Below, piece by piece: positions 9,921-17,938 of a stretch of 64,000 bases of DNA. Each line of letters starts with the position of its first letter. Within the stretch, counting starts at the first letter, position 1. Below the pieces are notes generated by a model. It worked only from the letters and a program-made list of their open reading frames with translations, made no database searches and had not been told where the DNA came from. The translations under genes were made by a program, and so were the position numbers. The DNA comes from Actinomadura opuntiae (lineage in GTDB: Bacteria; Actinomycetota; Actinomycetes; Streptosporangiales; Streptosporangiaceae), in assembly GCF_030283205.1 (NCBI RefSeq), contig NZ_JASNWF010000003.1, forward strand, positions 434,001 through 498,000. Reading direction: 5' to 3'.

Positions 9921-12110
9921 CTAGTCGGTGGGCGCGGTGATGGGGTCGCGGTGGTGTTCGGCGGCTTCGGCGTGGGGGCGTTGCAGGGTGGCGCCTTCGA
10001 TGTCGAGGTTGGGGAGGAGCCGGTTCAGCCATCGCGGCAGCCACCAGGCGCCGTGGCCGGTCAGTGCGAGGACGGCCGGGACGAGCGTCATCCGGACGAG
10101 GAAGGCGTCGGCCAGGATCCCGGCGGCCAGGCCGAGGGCGATGGGTTTGAGGGTGAGGTCGTCGGTGGTGACGAAGCCGGCGAAGACCGCGAACATGATC
10201 AGTGCGGCCGCGGTGATGACCCGGGTGGTGTGCCGGGAGCCGGTCAGTACGGCCTCGCGCGGACGTCCGGTATGGACGTGTTCCTCGCGGATCCGCGATA
10301 CCAGGAAGACCTGGTAGTCCATGGCCAGGCCGAACAGCACGGCGATCACGACGATGGGCATGAAGCTGAAGACCGGTCCGGTGGTGGCCACGCCGAACAG
10401 GTCGGCGAGCCAGCCCCACTGGAAGACGGCGACGACCGCGCCGAACGCCGCGCCGGCTGAGAGCAGGAATCCGGCCGCGGCCTTGACCGGGACGAGGATC
10501 GACCGGAAGACCAGCAGCAACAGCAGCAGCGAGAACCCGACCACGATGGCGGTGAAGGGTGGCAGCGAGTCGCGGAGCCGGTCGGAGACGTCGATGGCGG
10601 CGGGCGTCGAGCCGGTGACCAGGATCTGGGCGCCGGTGGCCGCGCCGAGGGCGGGAGTGCGGGAGCGGATGTCGCGGACGAGCCGCTGGGTCGCCTTGGT
10701 GCGCGGGCCCTGCTCGGGGACGAGGTTGAGGACCGCGGTACGGCCATCGGTGCCGGGTTCGGGATCGCTGATCGACACGACGCCGGGCAGGTCGAGTCCG
10801 CCCGCGACGCGGGCAGCGGCTCGTACCGGGTCGCCCTCGCGGGTTCGTACGAGGACCAGCAGCCGGCCGTTGTTGCCGGGGCCGAAAGCGTCGGACAGCA
10901 GGTCGTAGGCCTTGCGCTGCGTGGAGGATGGGTCGGCGGTGCCGTTGTCGGGCATCGCCAGATTGAGCCGCAGCGCCGGGAGCGCCATCGCCCCCAGGGC
11001 CAGCAGGACGACCGGGACGGTGAGCAGCGGACGGCGGGTGACCAGCCGGGCCCAACGCAGACCGCCGGCGCCGGCGCGTTCCGGACGGGCGGCGCGCGAG
11101 CGCGGCCTGGGGCGCAGGCGGTCGCCAGCGAGGCCGAGCAGGGCGGGCACCAGGGTGATCGCGGCGGCCACCGCCATCAGGACGGTCAGCGCGGCGGCCA
11201 GGCCCATGACGGTCAGGAAGGGGATGCCGACCACGGACAGCCCGGCCAGCGCGACGATCACCGTGAGCCCGGCGAAGACGACGGCGCCGCCGGCGGTCGC
11301 GACGGCCCGCGCCGCCGATTCCTCGGCCGCCATCCCGTCGGCGAGTTGGGTGCGGTGCCGGGAGCCGATGAACAGCGCGTAGTCGATGCCGACGGCCAGG
11401 CCGACCATCAGCGCCAGGCTCGGGGCGGTGTCGGAGACGGTCGCGACGTTGGAGATCAGCATCAGGCCGAGCAGCCCGATCGCCAACCCGGTGATGGCGG
11501 TCAGCAGTGTCAGCCCGGCCGCCAGCAACGAGCCGAACGTGAGGACGAGCACGATCACGGCGACGACGACGCCGATCACCTCGCCGATGCCCACGTGCAT
11601 GCCCGCGGTGCTGTAGACGGTCCCGCCGACCTCGGCGCGCAGGTCGTCCGAGCGGGCCGCGGCGGCGATGTCCTCCAGAGCGGTGACGCTGGCGTCCTCC
11701 AGCGCGTCCCGCTTGATCGGATACAGCACCTGGGCGAGCGCGGTGCGCCGGTCGGCGGAGATCTTCTTGGTCTTGAACGGGTCGGTGGCCTCGGCGACCT
11801 GCGGCGCCGCGGCCGCTTGCCGTACCGCCTTCTGGATGCGGGCGCGGTGGGCCGGGTCGTCGACGGTCGCGCCGGGCGGGGCGGCGAACACCAGTTGCGC
11901 GGTCACCCCGGTCGCCTCCGGAAGGGAACGTTCCAGCAGATCGATGCCCTGCTGGGACTGCGAGCCGGGGATGGTGGCCTCGCTGTCCAGATGGGAGCCG
12001 AAGGCGGCGAAGCCGCCCCCGATCAGGAACAGCAGCACCAGCCATCCGGCCAGAAAGCGCAGGCGGTGACGGAACGCGGTCCGGCCGAGCCGGTAGAGCA
12101 GGGTCGCCAA
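9921..12110 (-). CDS. MMPL/RND-type membrane exporter
   Basis: 729 residues with about 12 predicted membrane helices in two repeats (first helix about 17-37) and two large outer loops, the usual MmpL plan. Recognisable segments include PGSQSQQGIDLLERSLPEA after the first helix, VGIDYALFIGSRHRTQL, and LAMDYQVFLVSRIREEH in the second half. These proteins export lipids or drugs using the proton gradient. The start is TTG with GAGAGG 6 bases upstream, and that site lies next to the stop of the upstream tetR, so the two genes form an operon with coupled translation. Confidence 0.92.
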   Translation of the reverse strand: MATLLYRLGRTAFRHRLRFLAGWLVLLFLIGGGFAAFGSHLDSEATIPGSQSQQGIDLLERSLPEATGVTAQLVFAAPPGATVDDPAHRARIQKAVRQAAAAPQVAEATDPFKTKKISADRRTALAQVLYPIKRDALEDASVTALEDIAAAARSDDLRAEVGGTVYSTAGMHVGIGEVIGVVVAVIVLVLTFGSLLAAGLTLLTAITGLAIGLLGLMLISNVATVSDTAPSLALMVGLAVGIDYALFIGSRHRTQLADGMAAEESAARAVATAGGAVVFAGLTVIVALAGLSVVGIPFLTVMGLAAALTVLMAVAAAITLVPALLGLAGDRLRPRPRSRAARPERAGAGGLRWARLVTRRPLLTVPVVLLALGAMALPALRLNLAMPDNGTADPSSTQRKAYDLLSDAFGPGNNGRLLVLVRTREGDPVRAAARVAGGLDLPGVVSISDPEPGTDGRTAVLNLVPEQGPRTKATQRLVRDIRSRTPALGAATGAQILVTGSTPAAIDVSDRLRDSLPPFTAIVVGFSLLLLLLVFRSILVPVKAAAGFLLSAGAAFGAVVAVFQWGWLADLFGVATTGPVFSFMPIVVIAVLFGLAMDYQVFLVSRIREEHVHTGRPREAVLTGSRHTTRVITAAALIMFAVFAGFVTTDDLTLKPIALGLAAGILADAFLVRMTLVPAVLALTGHGAWWLPRWLNRLLPNLDIEGATLQRPHAEAAEHHRDPITAPTD

Positions 12111-12120
12111 GGGGGGCCTC

Positions 12121-12747
12121 TCAGGCGTGCGCGGTCGGGGGGAGCAGTGCGGTCAGCACGGCGGTGAACGCTCGTTTGATGACGTCGGCGGTGACGGCCT
12201 CGGGGTCGGCGAGGTGCTCGTTCACCAGGCCGTTGGTGAGGCAGTGCAGGATCAGCCCGGCCAGCTCGGCCGGAACGGGCGCGGTGGTGCCGGTGCGGTC
12301 GGTCACCTCGGCGATGGAGCGGGCGGCGGTTTCGCGCTGCGCGCGGCGCATCGGGGTCAGGACGGCGCGGGTCTGCTCGTCGCGGGCGGCGCGGGCGGCG
12401 AACTCCAACCCGAGCTGGCCGTGCCCGGTGTCGGTGACGATCCGGGCGGTGATCAGTTCGGCGACCCGTTCGATCACCGCGCCGGCGTCCTCGGCGCCGG
12501 CGATCTCGGCGGTCACGGCGGCCAGCTCGTCCTGCGCTCCCTGGCCGAGGACGGCGCCGAACAGCTCCTGCTTGCCGCCGAAGTTGGAGTAGACGGCGCC
12601 CTTGGTGAACCCGGCGGCGTGGGCGATGTCCTCGATCCGTGCGTCGGCGTAGCCGCGTTCGGTGAACACCCGCACCGCCTCGGCCAGCAGCCGCCGCCGC
12701 ACCTCCTCGCGCGGCACCCGCCTCGCGGGCCCTGGGTTGTCGGTCAT
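12121..12747 (-). CDS. TetR-family repressor, first gene of the MMPL operon
   Basis: 208 residues. N-terminal helix-turn-helix at about 15-65 (IEDIAHAAGFTKGAVYSNFGGKQELF); the C-terminal domain is helical and of the type common in regulators of MMPL pumps. It is transcribed just ahead of the exporter with a 10-bp gap. A 21-bp palindrome starts 27 bp upstream of its ATG, so it probably represses its own operon. Confidence 0.92.
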   Translation of the reverse strand: MTDNPGPARRVPREEVRRRLLAEAVRVFTERGYADARIEDIAHAAGFTKGAVYSNFGGKQELFGAVLGQGAQDELAAVTAEIAGAEDAGAVIERVAELITARIVTDTGHGQLGLEFAARAARDEQTRAVLTPMRRAQRETAARSIAEVTDRTGTTAPVPAELAGLILHCLTNGLVNEHLADPEAVTADVIKRAFTAVLTALLPPTAHA

Positions 12748-12773
12748 GAGCCGACCGTAGCATACCCAAAGTA

Positions 12774-12794
12774 TTCAGTACTTTCGGTACTGAA
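12774..12794. promoter_or_regulatory. Palindromic operator of the tetR-MMPL operon
   Basis: TTCAGTAC - TTTCG - GTACTGAA, perfect 8-bp arms with a 5-base centre, in the promoter region of the operon. Overlapping half-sites (AAAGTATTCAGTAC) suggest a longer composite site. Confidence 0.75.
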
Positions 12795-12819
12795 AGTCAG
12801 AGGCCCGCTCGGAGGCGGC

Positions 12820-12840
12820 TTGACCTTGACGCTGGGTCAA
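12820..12840 (+). promoter_or_regulatory. MerR-type promoter/operator of the drrAB-merR operon
   Basis: TTGACC - 9 bases - GGTCAA, an inverted repeat overlapping possible -35 hexamers (TTGACC at 12820, TTGACG at 12826). CATCCT at 12846-12851 could be the -10, which gives the over-long spacing typical of MerR-activated promoters. The last gene of the operon is a MerR protein. Confidence 0.5.
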
Positions 12841-12905
12841 CCCTCCATCCTTCTGCCAGGAGCGCCCCGCGGAGGGGCGGAGTCGCTCCGTGAAGGAGGC
12901 AGATG

Positions 12906-12959
12906 ATGACCACGCTCATCGAACGAGCAGCAGCAAGAGGCAGGAGGATTCGCTCATGA
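12906..12959 (+). CDS. 17-residue leader ORF translationally coupled to the ABC ATPase gene
   Basis: ATG at 12906 (or 12903, giving one extra Met) with AAGGAGG six bases upstream. It reads MTTLIERAAARGRRIRS and stops in TGA that overlaps the ATPase ATG as ATGA. The AGGAGG serving the ATPase lies inside this ORF. The peptide is basic with Arg codons near the end, so it may be a coupling or attenuation leader; expression is unproven. Confidence 0.55.
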   Translation: MTTLIERAAARGRRIRS

Positions 12960-13741
12960 CGTCGCGATCGGCCGCCGAGCCGGCGATCCGCGTGCAGGGC
13001 CTGACGAAGTCGTACGGGAAGCTGGAAGTGCTGCGCGGCGTCGACCTCGACGTGGCGCGCGGCGGCATCTTCGCCTTGCTCGGCTCGAACGGGGCGGGCA
13101 AGACCACGGTCGTGAAGATCCTGTCGACGCTGCTCAAGGCCGATGGCGGGACGGCGACCGTCAACGGCTTCGACGTCTCGGCGCAGGCGGCCCGTGTGCG
13201 GGAGTCCATCAGCCTCACCGGGCAGTTCGCGGCCGTCGACGAGATCCTCAGCGGACGGGAGAACCTGGCGCTGGTCGCCCGGCTGCGGCATCTCCGCGAC
13301 CCCGGCGGCATCGCGGACGACCTGCTGAAACGGTTCTCGATGACCGACGCCGGCGCGCGCAGGGTGGCGACGTACTCCGGCGGCATGCGCCGGCGCCTGG
13401 ACATCGCGATGAGCCTGATCGGGAATCCGCCGGTGATCTTCCTGGACGAGCCGACGACCGGGCTCGATCCCGAAGCGCGGCTCGAGGTGTGGCGGGCCGT
13501 CAAGGACCTCGCGGGGCAGGGCACGGCGATCCTGCTGACCACGCAGTACCTGGACGAGGCCGAGCACCTCGCCGACCGGATCGCGGTCCTGCACCAGGGG
13601 CGGATCCTCGTCAACGGCACCCTCGCCGAGCTCAGGCGACTCCTCCCGCCGGCCAAGGTCGAGTACGTCGAGAAGCAGCCGACCCTCGAAGAGGTCTTCC
13701 TCGCGATCACCGGCACCGAGACCACCGGCACGAAGAACTAG
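12956..13741 (+). CDS. ABC drug exporter ATPase, DrrA-like, compact form
   Basis: 261 residues. Walker A GSNGAGKTT, signature YSGGMRRR, Walker B VIFLDEPTTGLD and the switch histidine region LLTTQYLDEAEHLADR are all present. DrrA proteins are usually about 320 residues; here the C-terminal domain is shortened so that the end of the nucleotide domain runs almost straight into the final PTLEEVFLAITG motif. It should power export of an amphipathic drug with the next-gene permease. The ATG at 12956 has AGGAGG 8 bases upstream and overlaps the stop of the leader ORF. Confidence 0.93.
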   Translation: MTSRSAAEPAIRVQGLTKSYGKLEVLRGVDLDVARGGIFALLGSNGAGKTTVVKILSTLLKADGGTATVNGFDVSAQAARVRESISLTGQFAAVDEILSGRENLALVARLRHLRDPGGIADDLLKRFSMTDAGARRVATYSGGMRRRLDIAMSLIGNPPVIFLDEPTTGLDPEARLEVWRAVKDLAGQGTAILLTTQYLDEAEHLADRIAVLHQGRILVNGTLAELRRLLPPAKVEYVEKQPTLEEVFLAITGTETTGTKN

Positions 13742-13750
13742 GGAACAGTG

Positions 13751-14512
13751 ATGACCGCGCATTTCTTCGGCGACACCGTCTCGCTCACGGGACGGACCCT
13801 GCGCCACGTCACCCGCAGCCCGGACACCATCATCACGACCGCGGTCATGCCGATCGCCATGATGCTGATGTTCGTCTACGTGTTCGGCGGCGCGATCGAC
13901 ACGGGCTCGGGTTCGTACGTGGACTACATGCTGCCCGGCATCCTGCTCATCACGATCGCGTCGGGCATCTCCTATACCGCGTTCCGGCTCTTCACGGACA
14001 TGAAGAGCGGGATCTTCGAGCGCTTCCAGTCCATGCCGATCGCCCGGACGGGCGTACTGTGGGCGCACGTGCTGACCTCGCTGATCGCGAACCTGATCTC
14101 GCTGGTGATCGTCGTGGGCGTCGCGCTGCTCATGGGCTTCCGCTCGGGGGCCGGAGTGCCGGAATGGCTCGGGGTCGCCGGCCTGCTGGTGCTGTTCACC
14201 CTGGCGCTGACCTGGATCGCCGTGATCGCGGGCTTCTCCGCGCCGTCGGTCGAGGCCGCGGGCGCGTTCTCCTACCCGCTGATCTTCCTGCCGTTCGTCA
14301 GCTCGGCGTTCGTGCCCACCGGGACGATGCCCGGCCCGGTGCGCTGGTTCGCCGAGAACCAGCCGGTGACGTCGATCGTCAACACGATCCGCGCCCTGCT
14401 CGCCGGGCGGCCGGCCGGCGACGACGTCTGGACGGCCCTCGCCTGGTGCGCCGGCATCCTCGTCGTGGCGTACGTCCTCGCGATGGGCGCCTACCGCCGG
14501 AAGATCGCCTGA
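13751..14512 (+). CDS. ABC-2 type permease, DrrB-like
   Basis: 253 residues and six predicted membrane helices. It contains the DrrB-type segments VMPIAMMLMFVYVFGGAI in helix 1, the cytoplasmic FRLFTDMKSGIFERFQSMPI, and a central PLIFLPFVSSAFVPTGTMP. It should form the channel half of the exporter with the preceding ATPase, 9 bp upstream. A GTG three bases earlier (13748) is an alternative start. Confidence 0.92.
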   Translation: MTAHFFGDTVSLTGRTLRHVTRSPDTIITTAVMPIAMMLMFVYVFGGAIDTGSGSYVDYMLPGILLITIASGISYTAFRLFTDMKSGIFERFQSMPIARTGVLWAHVLTSLIANLISLVIVVGVALLMGFRSGAGVPEWLGVAGLLVLFTLALTWIAVIAGFSAPSVEAAGAFSYPLIFLPFVSSAFVPTGTMPGPVRWFAENQPVTSIVNTIRALLAGRPAGDDVWTALAWCAGILVVAYVLAMGAYRRKIA

Positions 14513-14527
14513 GGCGGCCCGGGACCC

Positions 14528-15340
14528 ATGCTCACCATCAGCCGGCTGGCCGCGTACGCGGGAGTGACCGTGCGGGCGGTACGCCACTACCACCGGATCG
14601 GGCTGCTGCCGGAGCCCGAGCGCGACCAGTCCGGTTACCGGGTCTACGACGCCTTCGCGGTCGCGCGGCTGATCCGGATCCGCACCCTGGCGGACGCCGG
14701 TGTGCCGCTCGCCCGGGTGCAGGAGCTCCTGGACGCCGGCCCGGAGGAGTTCGCCCGGGACGTCAAGGAGATCGACAAGAGCCTGCGCGCCGAGATCCGG
14801 CGGCTGCAGGACACCCGCGAGCGGCTCGCCAGGCTCGCCGCCGGGGAGCATCTGGCGCTCCCGCCGAGCGTCGTCGGCTACCTCGACCGACTGCGCGGCA
14901 TCGGCGTCGCCGAGCGGTACATCGAGCTGGAGCGGGACAGCTGGATCGTGATCGCCGCCCAGGTCCCGCACCTGATCGACTCCATCATCGCCAGGAAGCA
15001 CGAGGACCTGGACGACCCCGACATGGTGCGGCTCTACCGCCTCGTCAACGACGCGCTCGACTGGCCGGCCGACGACCCGCGGATCGTCGAGATCGCCGAC
15101 ATCGTGGAGCGCATGATGATCCGCGCCGTGGAGTCCGGCGAGACGGGGGCCGGCAACGGCGACGACCCCTTCGTCGACCTGCTGGACGCGACCATGATCG
15201 AGTCCTCGCCGAACGCCCAGCGAGTGATCAGGATCCTGGAGGAACGGGGCTGGCGGGGCTGGACCCGCATCGAGCGAGTCCCCGCCGACAGGCTCAATCC
15301 CGGCACATCGACCGACCCGGGCGCGGCCCGTCCCGAGTGA
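14528..15340 (+). CDS. MerR-family regulator of the DrrAB exporter
   Basis: 270 residues. A winged helix-turn-helix covers about 1-70 (ISRLAAYAGVTVRAVRHYHRIGLL, then GYRVYDAFAVARL), followed by a dimer helix and a large helical C-terminal domain, probably for effector binding. It is the last gene of the exporter operon, 15 bp after the permease, and likely acts on the dyad-containing promoter at 12820-12840. Confidence 0.92.
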   Translation: MLTISRLAAYAGVTVRAVRHYHRIGLLPEPERDQSGYRVYDAFAVARLIRIRTLADAGVPLARVQELLDAGPEEFARDVKEIDKSLRAEIRRLQDTRERLARLAAGEHLALPPSVVGYLDRLRGIGVAERYIELERDSWIVIAAQVPHLIDSIIARKHEDLDDPDMVRLYRLVNDALDWPADDPRIVEIADIVERMMIRAVESGETGAGNGDDPFVDLLDATMIESSPNAQRVIRILEERGWRGWTRIERVPADRLNPGTSTDPGAARPE

Positions 15341-15373
15341 GTTCGCCCAGTGCAGACGCCGGGCCGGTCCCCG

Positions 15374-15634
15374 CCCGCCGGTGGCCGGGGTCACGTCGGG
15401 ACGGGTGGCGAGCCACACCTGTGTCTGATGTGTCTCACCCGTCTACCTCAGCAGTTCCATGCACCGGTCCGGCTCCACCGGCCTGCGGCGGCTGGCCGAC
15501 GGCACCGCTTCCTACAGCGACAGCAGAGCCAGGTTGCGGGCATGGACGACCACGTCGTGCCCGTCGTCGGCCAACGCACCGGCCTTGTCGTACCCGAGCC
15601 CGGTGGACGCCCCGGTCACCAGAACCAGCGCCAT
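15374..15634 (-). pseudogene. Short-chain dehydrogenase pseudogene with an inverted internal segment
   Basis: On the minus strand from ATG 15634 (GGGGGAGAGG upstream) the frame reads an SDR N-terminus, VLVTGASTGLG and then DDGHDVVVHARN, and stops at 15512. The next segment, 15441-15530, encodes an SDR active-site region on the opposite strand (YLSSSMHRSG, then LADGTASYSDS). Downstream, 15439-15374 on the minus strand again encodes an SDR-like C-terminus (THQTQVWLATRPDVTPATGG). The gene has lost most of its length and had an internal piece flipped. The region 15341-15812 otherwise holds nothing I can identify. Confidence 0.65.
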
Positions 15635-15812
15635 ATCGGTCCTCTCCCCCTTGAATGGTTCCCTTAAGCGGCCCATGCGCACGTGTACTGGCAGGGCACC
15701 TCGCATCGACTCCGTGATTTCCCGGCACTTGGACGGAATCGTGGCCTGAGCCGGGCGAAACTCTTGACCGGCCGTGTCAGCGGGAAGCATGCTTCGGCCC
15801 TACGGAGGACGA

Positions 15813-16379
15813 ATGCGATACTTCACCCTGGTTGCTCTGGCCGTTTGCGGCCTGCTGACGCTCAACGCCTGCAAGACGGACCCCTCGCCTTCGGCGGCCG
15901 CTTCGCCGATATCCAGCGCGGCGGCTTCCGCTTCCCCGGCGGCGTCCACTGCCGCGACGCCTACGGCTTCGAGCACGAAAAAGACGGTCACCGTGACCCG
16001 GAAGATTCCCTTTGGCACTACGAAGGTGCGCGATTCGTCCCTCGCCAAGGGAACCACCAAGGTGAAGAGGCGCGGCGTCACGGGAATTAAGAAGCTCACC
16101 TATGAGGTGACCCTCACCGACGGTGTGCAGACCCGTAAGAAACTGATCCGCCAAAAGGTCACCAAAGCTCCGGTCGAGAAGGTCATTGCCGTTGGCACTC
16201 GGCAGGCGTCGCGGTGCGACCCGAACTACAGCGGCGCGTGCGTGCCCATCGCGAGCGACGTCGACTGCGCCGGCGGCAGCGGCAACGGCCCCGGCTACGT
16301 CCAGGGCCCCGTCCGCGTGGTCGGCAGCGACATCTACGATCTGGACCGCGACGGCGACGGCATCGGCTGCGACACCTGA
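15813..16379 (+). CDS. Lipoprotein with G5 and excalibur calcium-binding domains
   Basis: 188 residues. A lipobox LLTLNAC gives a lipid-anchored Cys near residue 20, followed by an Ala/Ser/Pro spacer. A G5 domain of about 75 residues (VTVTRKIPFGTTKVRDSSLA onward) is thought to bind cell-wall sugars. The C-terminal excalibur motif ends DLDRDGDGIGCD and is an EF-hand-like calcium loop. It is probably surface-exposed and wall-associated. GGAGG lies 4 bases before the ATG. Confidence 0.88.
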   Translation: MRYFTLVALAVCGLLTLNACKTDPSPSAAASPISSAAASASPAASTAATPTASSTKKTVTVTRKIPFGTTKVRDSSLAKGTTKVKRRGVTGIKKLTYEVTLTDGVQTRKKLIRQKVTKAPVEKVIAVGTRQASRCDPNYSGACVPIASDVDCAGGSGNGPGYVQGPVRVVGSDIYDLDRDGDGIGCDT

Positions 16380-16386
16380 CGCGCGT

Positions 16387-16419
16387 GCCCCGCTCGACGA
16401 GTTGGTCGCCGAGCGGGGC
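16387..16419 (+). terminator. Terminator hairpin after the excalibur lipoprotein
   Basis: GCCCCGCTCG and its perfect complement CGAGCGGGGC around a 13-base loop, starting 8 bases past the stop and followed by CTCTGT. Confidence 0.75.
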
Positions 16420-16456
16420 CTCTGTCGACGCCGGGGAGCGCGACTGCTCGTGGCGG

Positions 16457-17203
16457 TCAGTGTCGGGCGACGCGGCGAATGACCAGCGCACCGCCGCCGG
16501 CGGCGAGGGTCAGGGCGCCGAGAATGGCGGGCAGCCGGTTTTCGCCGGAGTCGCCGTGGTGCGCGGGGGCGTAGCCGCCCGCCATTCCCTGCCGGTCGTA
16601 GGCCGAGCCGGGCATGCGGTCGCCGTAGCGCTTGCCGACCGACCGCTGGTAGGAAGCCAGCGAGACGGACGGCGCGCCGGTCGCCTGCCGTGCCTCGGCG
16701 TTGAGGGGGCGGACCCGGCCGTCCCGCAGCGCGTACCAGGCGTTGATCTGCGGCTCGCGGAACACCGTGCCGCCGTTGCGGGCGTAGGTCTCCTCGTCCG
16801 CGCCGGAGGCGATGTTGGCCAGCCGCCAGGTTCCGGCTTTGTGGACGGTCCACACCGACGCGTGCTGCCCGTCGGCCGAGACCGCCTCGGTGGCGAGGAA
16901 CGACAGCCGCGCAACGGTGTCCGAGGCGCCGGTGACGAAGCCCGGGTTGAGGTCGTAGACCGGCACGGTGGAGCCGGTCAGCCTGGGCGCCATCTGCGCC
17001 GCCGCGGCGGCGCCGACCTTCCCGGTCTTCCCCCGGCCGGCGAAGAAGCGGGCGAGGGTCGGGGACGCCGCGGCGGCGGCCTGCCGGGCGGCGGCCACGT
17101 CGGCGGCGGACGGCGGGGTGGGAGCGGGGGACGCGGCGTGCGCCGGCGCCGCGGCGGCGACCACGATGGCGCCGCCGAGCGCGAGACCCGTGAACAGTTT
17201 CAC
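16457..17203 (-). CDS. Secreted protein of unknown function with a C-terminal membrane helix
   Basis: 248 residues from GTG at 17203, which has AGGAGG six bases upstream; that AGGAGG lies inside a possible ATG start at 17218 that overlaps the preceding stop. Signal peptide about 1-25 (LFTGLALGGAIVVAAAAPAHA). The middle is mixed alpha/beta with no motif I know. The C-terminus is a helix followed by Arg residues (LPAILGALTLAAGGGALVIR), like a stop-transfer anchor but without LPxTG. It is the second gene after the papain-like protease and may be its partner or substrate; that is inference. Confidence 0.75.
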   Translation of the reverse strand: MKLFTGLALGGAIVVAAAAPAHAASPAPTPPSAADVAAARQAAAAASPTLARFFAGRGKTGKVGAAAAAQMAPRLTGSTVPVYDLNPGFVTGASDTVARLSFLATEAVSADGQHASVWTVHKAGTWRLANIASGADEETYARNGGTVFREPQINAWYALRDGRVRPLNAEARQATGAPSVSLASYQRSVGKRYGDRMPGSAYDRQGMAGGYAPAHHGDSGENRLPAILGALTLAAGGGALVIRRVARH

Positions 17204-17214
17204 TTCGCGCCTCC

Positions 17215-17775
17215 TCATGCGCCGATGTAGTCGAGGGAGTGGGTCCAGAAGAAGCTGTCGTTGCTGACGTAGTAGTCGTAGGACGACCAGTTGTAGCGGT
17301 AGCTCGACGGCCAGGGATTGCCCCAATAGACCATGTCGGAGCTGTCGTCGTAGCCGTACAGGACCTCCATGTGCCCGCCGCCGCTCGTCCATTGGATACG
17401 GGCTATCACGGGCCGCCGCGCGTCTATCTCGCGGGTGACGGCCCAGTAGTAGAGGTGGCCGTCCACGTAATTGCCGGGACTGATTCCGATCTTGCGGAAC
17501 GCCGTCTGGTCGTTGGCGAGCGTGGCCTGGCTGTTGGGGCAGGATGAATTGACCGAGCGGCCGAAGGCGAGGTTGCAGAACTGGTTCTGGCTGTAGTTCT
17601 TGCCCATGAAGGCGGCCACGGTGTTGCCGGACGCGGCCCAGCACCAGTTGGACATCTCCTGCGCCTGCATCGAGATGTCGAGTCGCAGGGCGGCCGCGTC
17701 GGCGGTGCCGGGCACGGCCGCGATGGCGAGCGCCAGCGCGCAGAAGGCGGCGTGCCGGCCGAAACGCACATGCAT
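17215..17775 (-). CDS. Secreted papain-like cysteine protease (C39-like/AvrRpt2-like fold)
   Basis: 186 residues. Signal peptide about 1-28. The nucleophile Cys is in NWCWAAS (about residue 45), the His in GGGHMEV (about 135), and an Asn in YWGNPW (about 149), the Cys-His-Asn order of papain-like enzymes. The mature part begins LRLDISMQAQEMSNWCW, as in bacterial papain-like C39 proteins. Targets are unknown. Its stop overlaps a possible start of the next gene, so the two are probably co-transcribed. Confidence 0.82.
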   Translation of the reverse strand: MHVRFGRHAAFCALALAIAAVPGTADAAALRLDISMQAQEMSNWCWAASGNTVAAFMGKNYSQNQFCNLAFGRSVNSSCPNSQATLANDQTAFRKIGISPGNYVDGHLYYWAVTREIDARRPVIARIQWTSGGGHMEVLYGYDDSSDMVYWGNPWPSSYRYNWSSYDYYVSNDSFFWTHSLDYIGA

Positions 17776-17938
17776 GACAGCGAACTCCTCGGGGGGTGGA
17801 TTCGGGGGCCTTCGGACGTCCGCGGAACGTCAAAAGAATGGTCGACCCGCAACAAATCCGAGGCAACCCCCTCGGCGCCGGAGACGTTTCAACGTATACG
17901 CCGCCATAAATTGAACGGACCGCCCGGCAGGGGCCTCC

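Noticed and set aside
12797..15418. An 870-codon open frame antisense to drrA, drrB and merR
   Set aside because: It is a shadow of three clearly recognisable genes, has no ribosome site and shows no known domain apart from the SDR-like C-terminus at its 5' end, which belongs to the pseudogene.
16457..16540. LPxTG sortase anchor at the end of the secreted protein
   Set aside because: The sequence reads RLPAILG; the Thr-Gly cleavage site is missing, so I call only a membrane helix.
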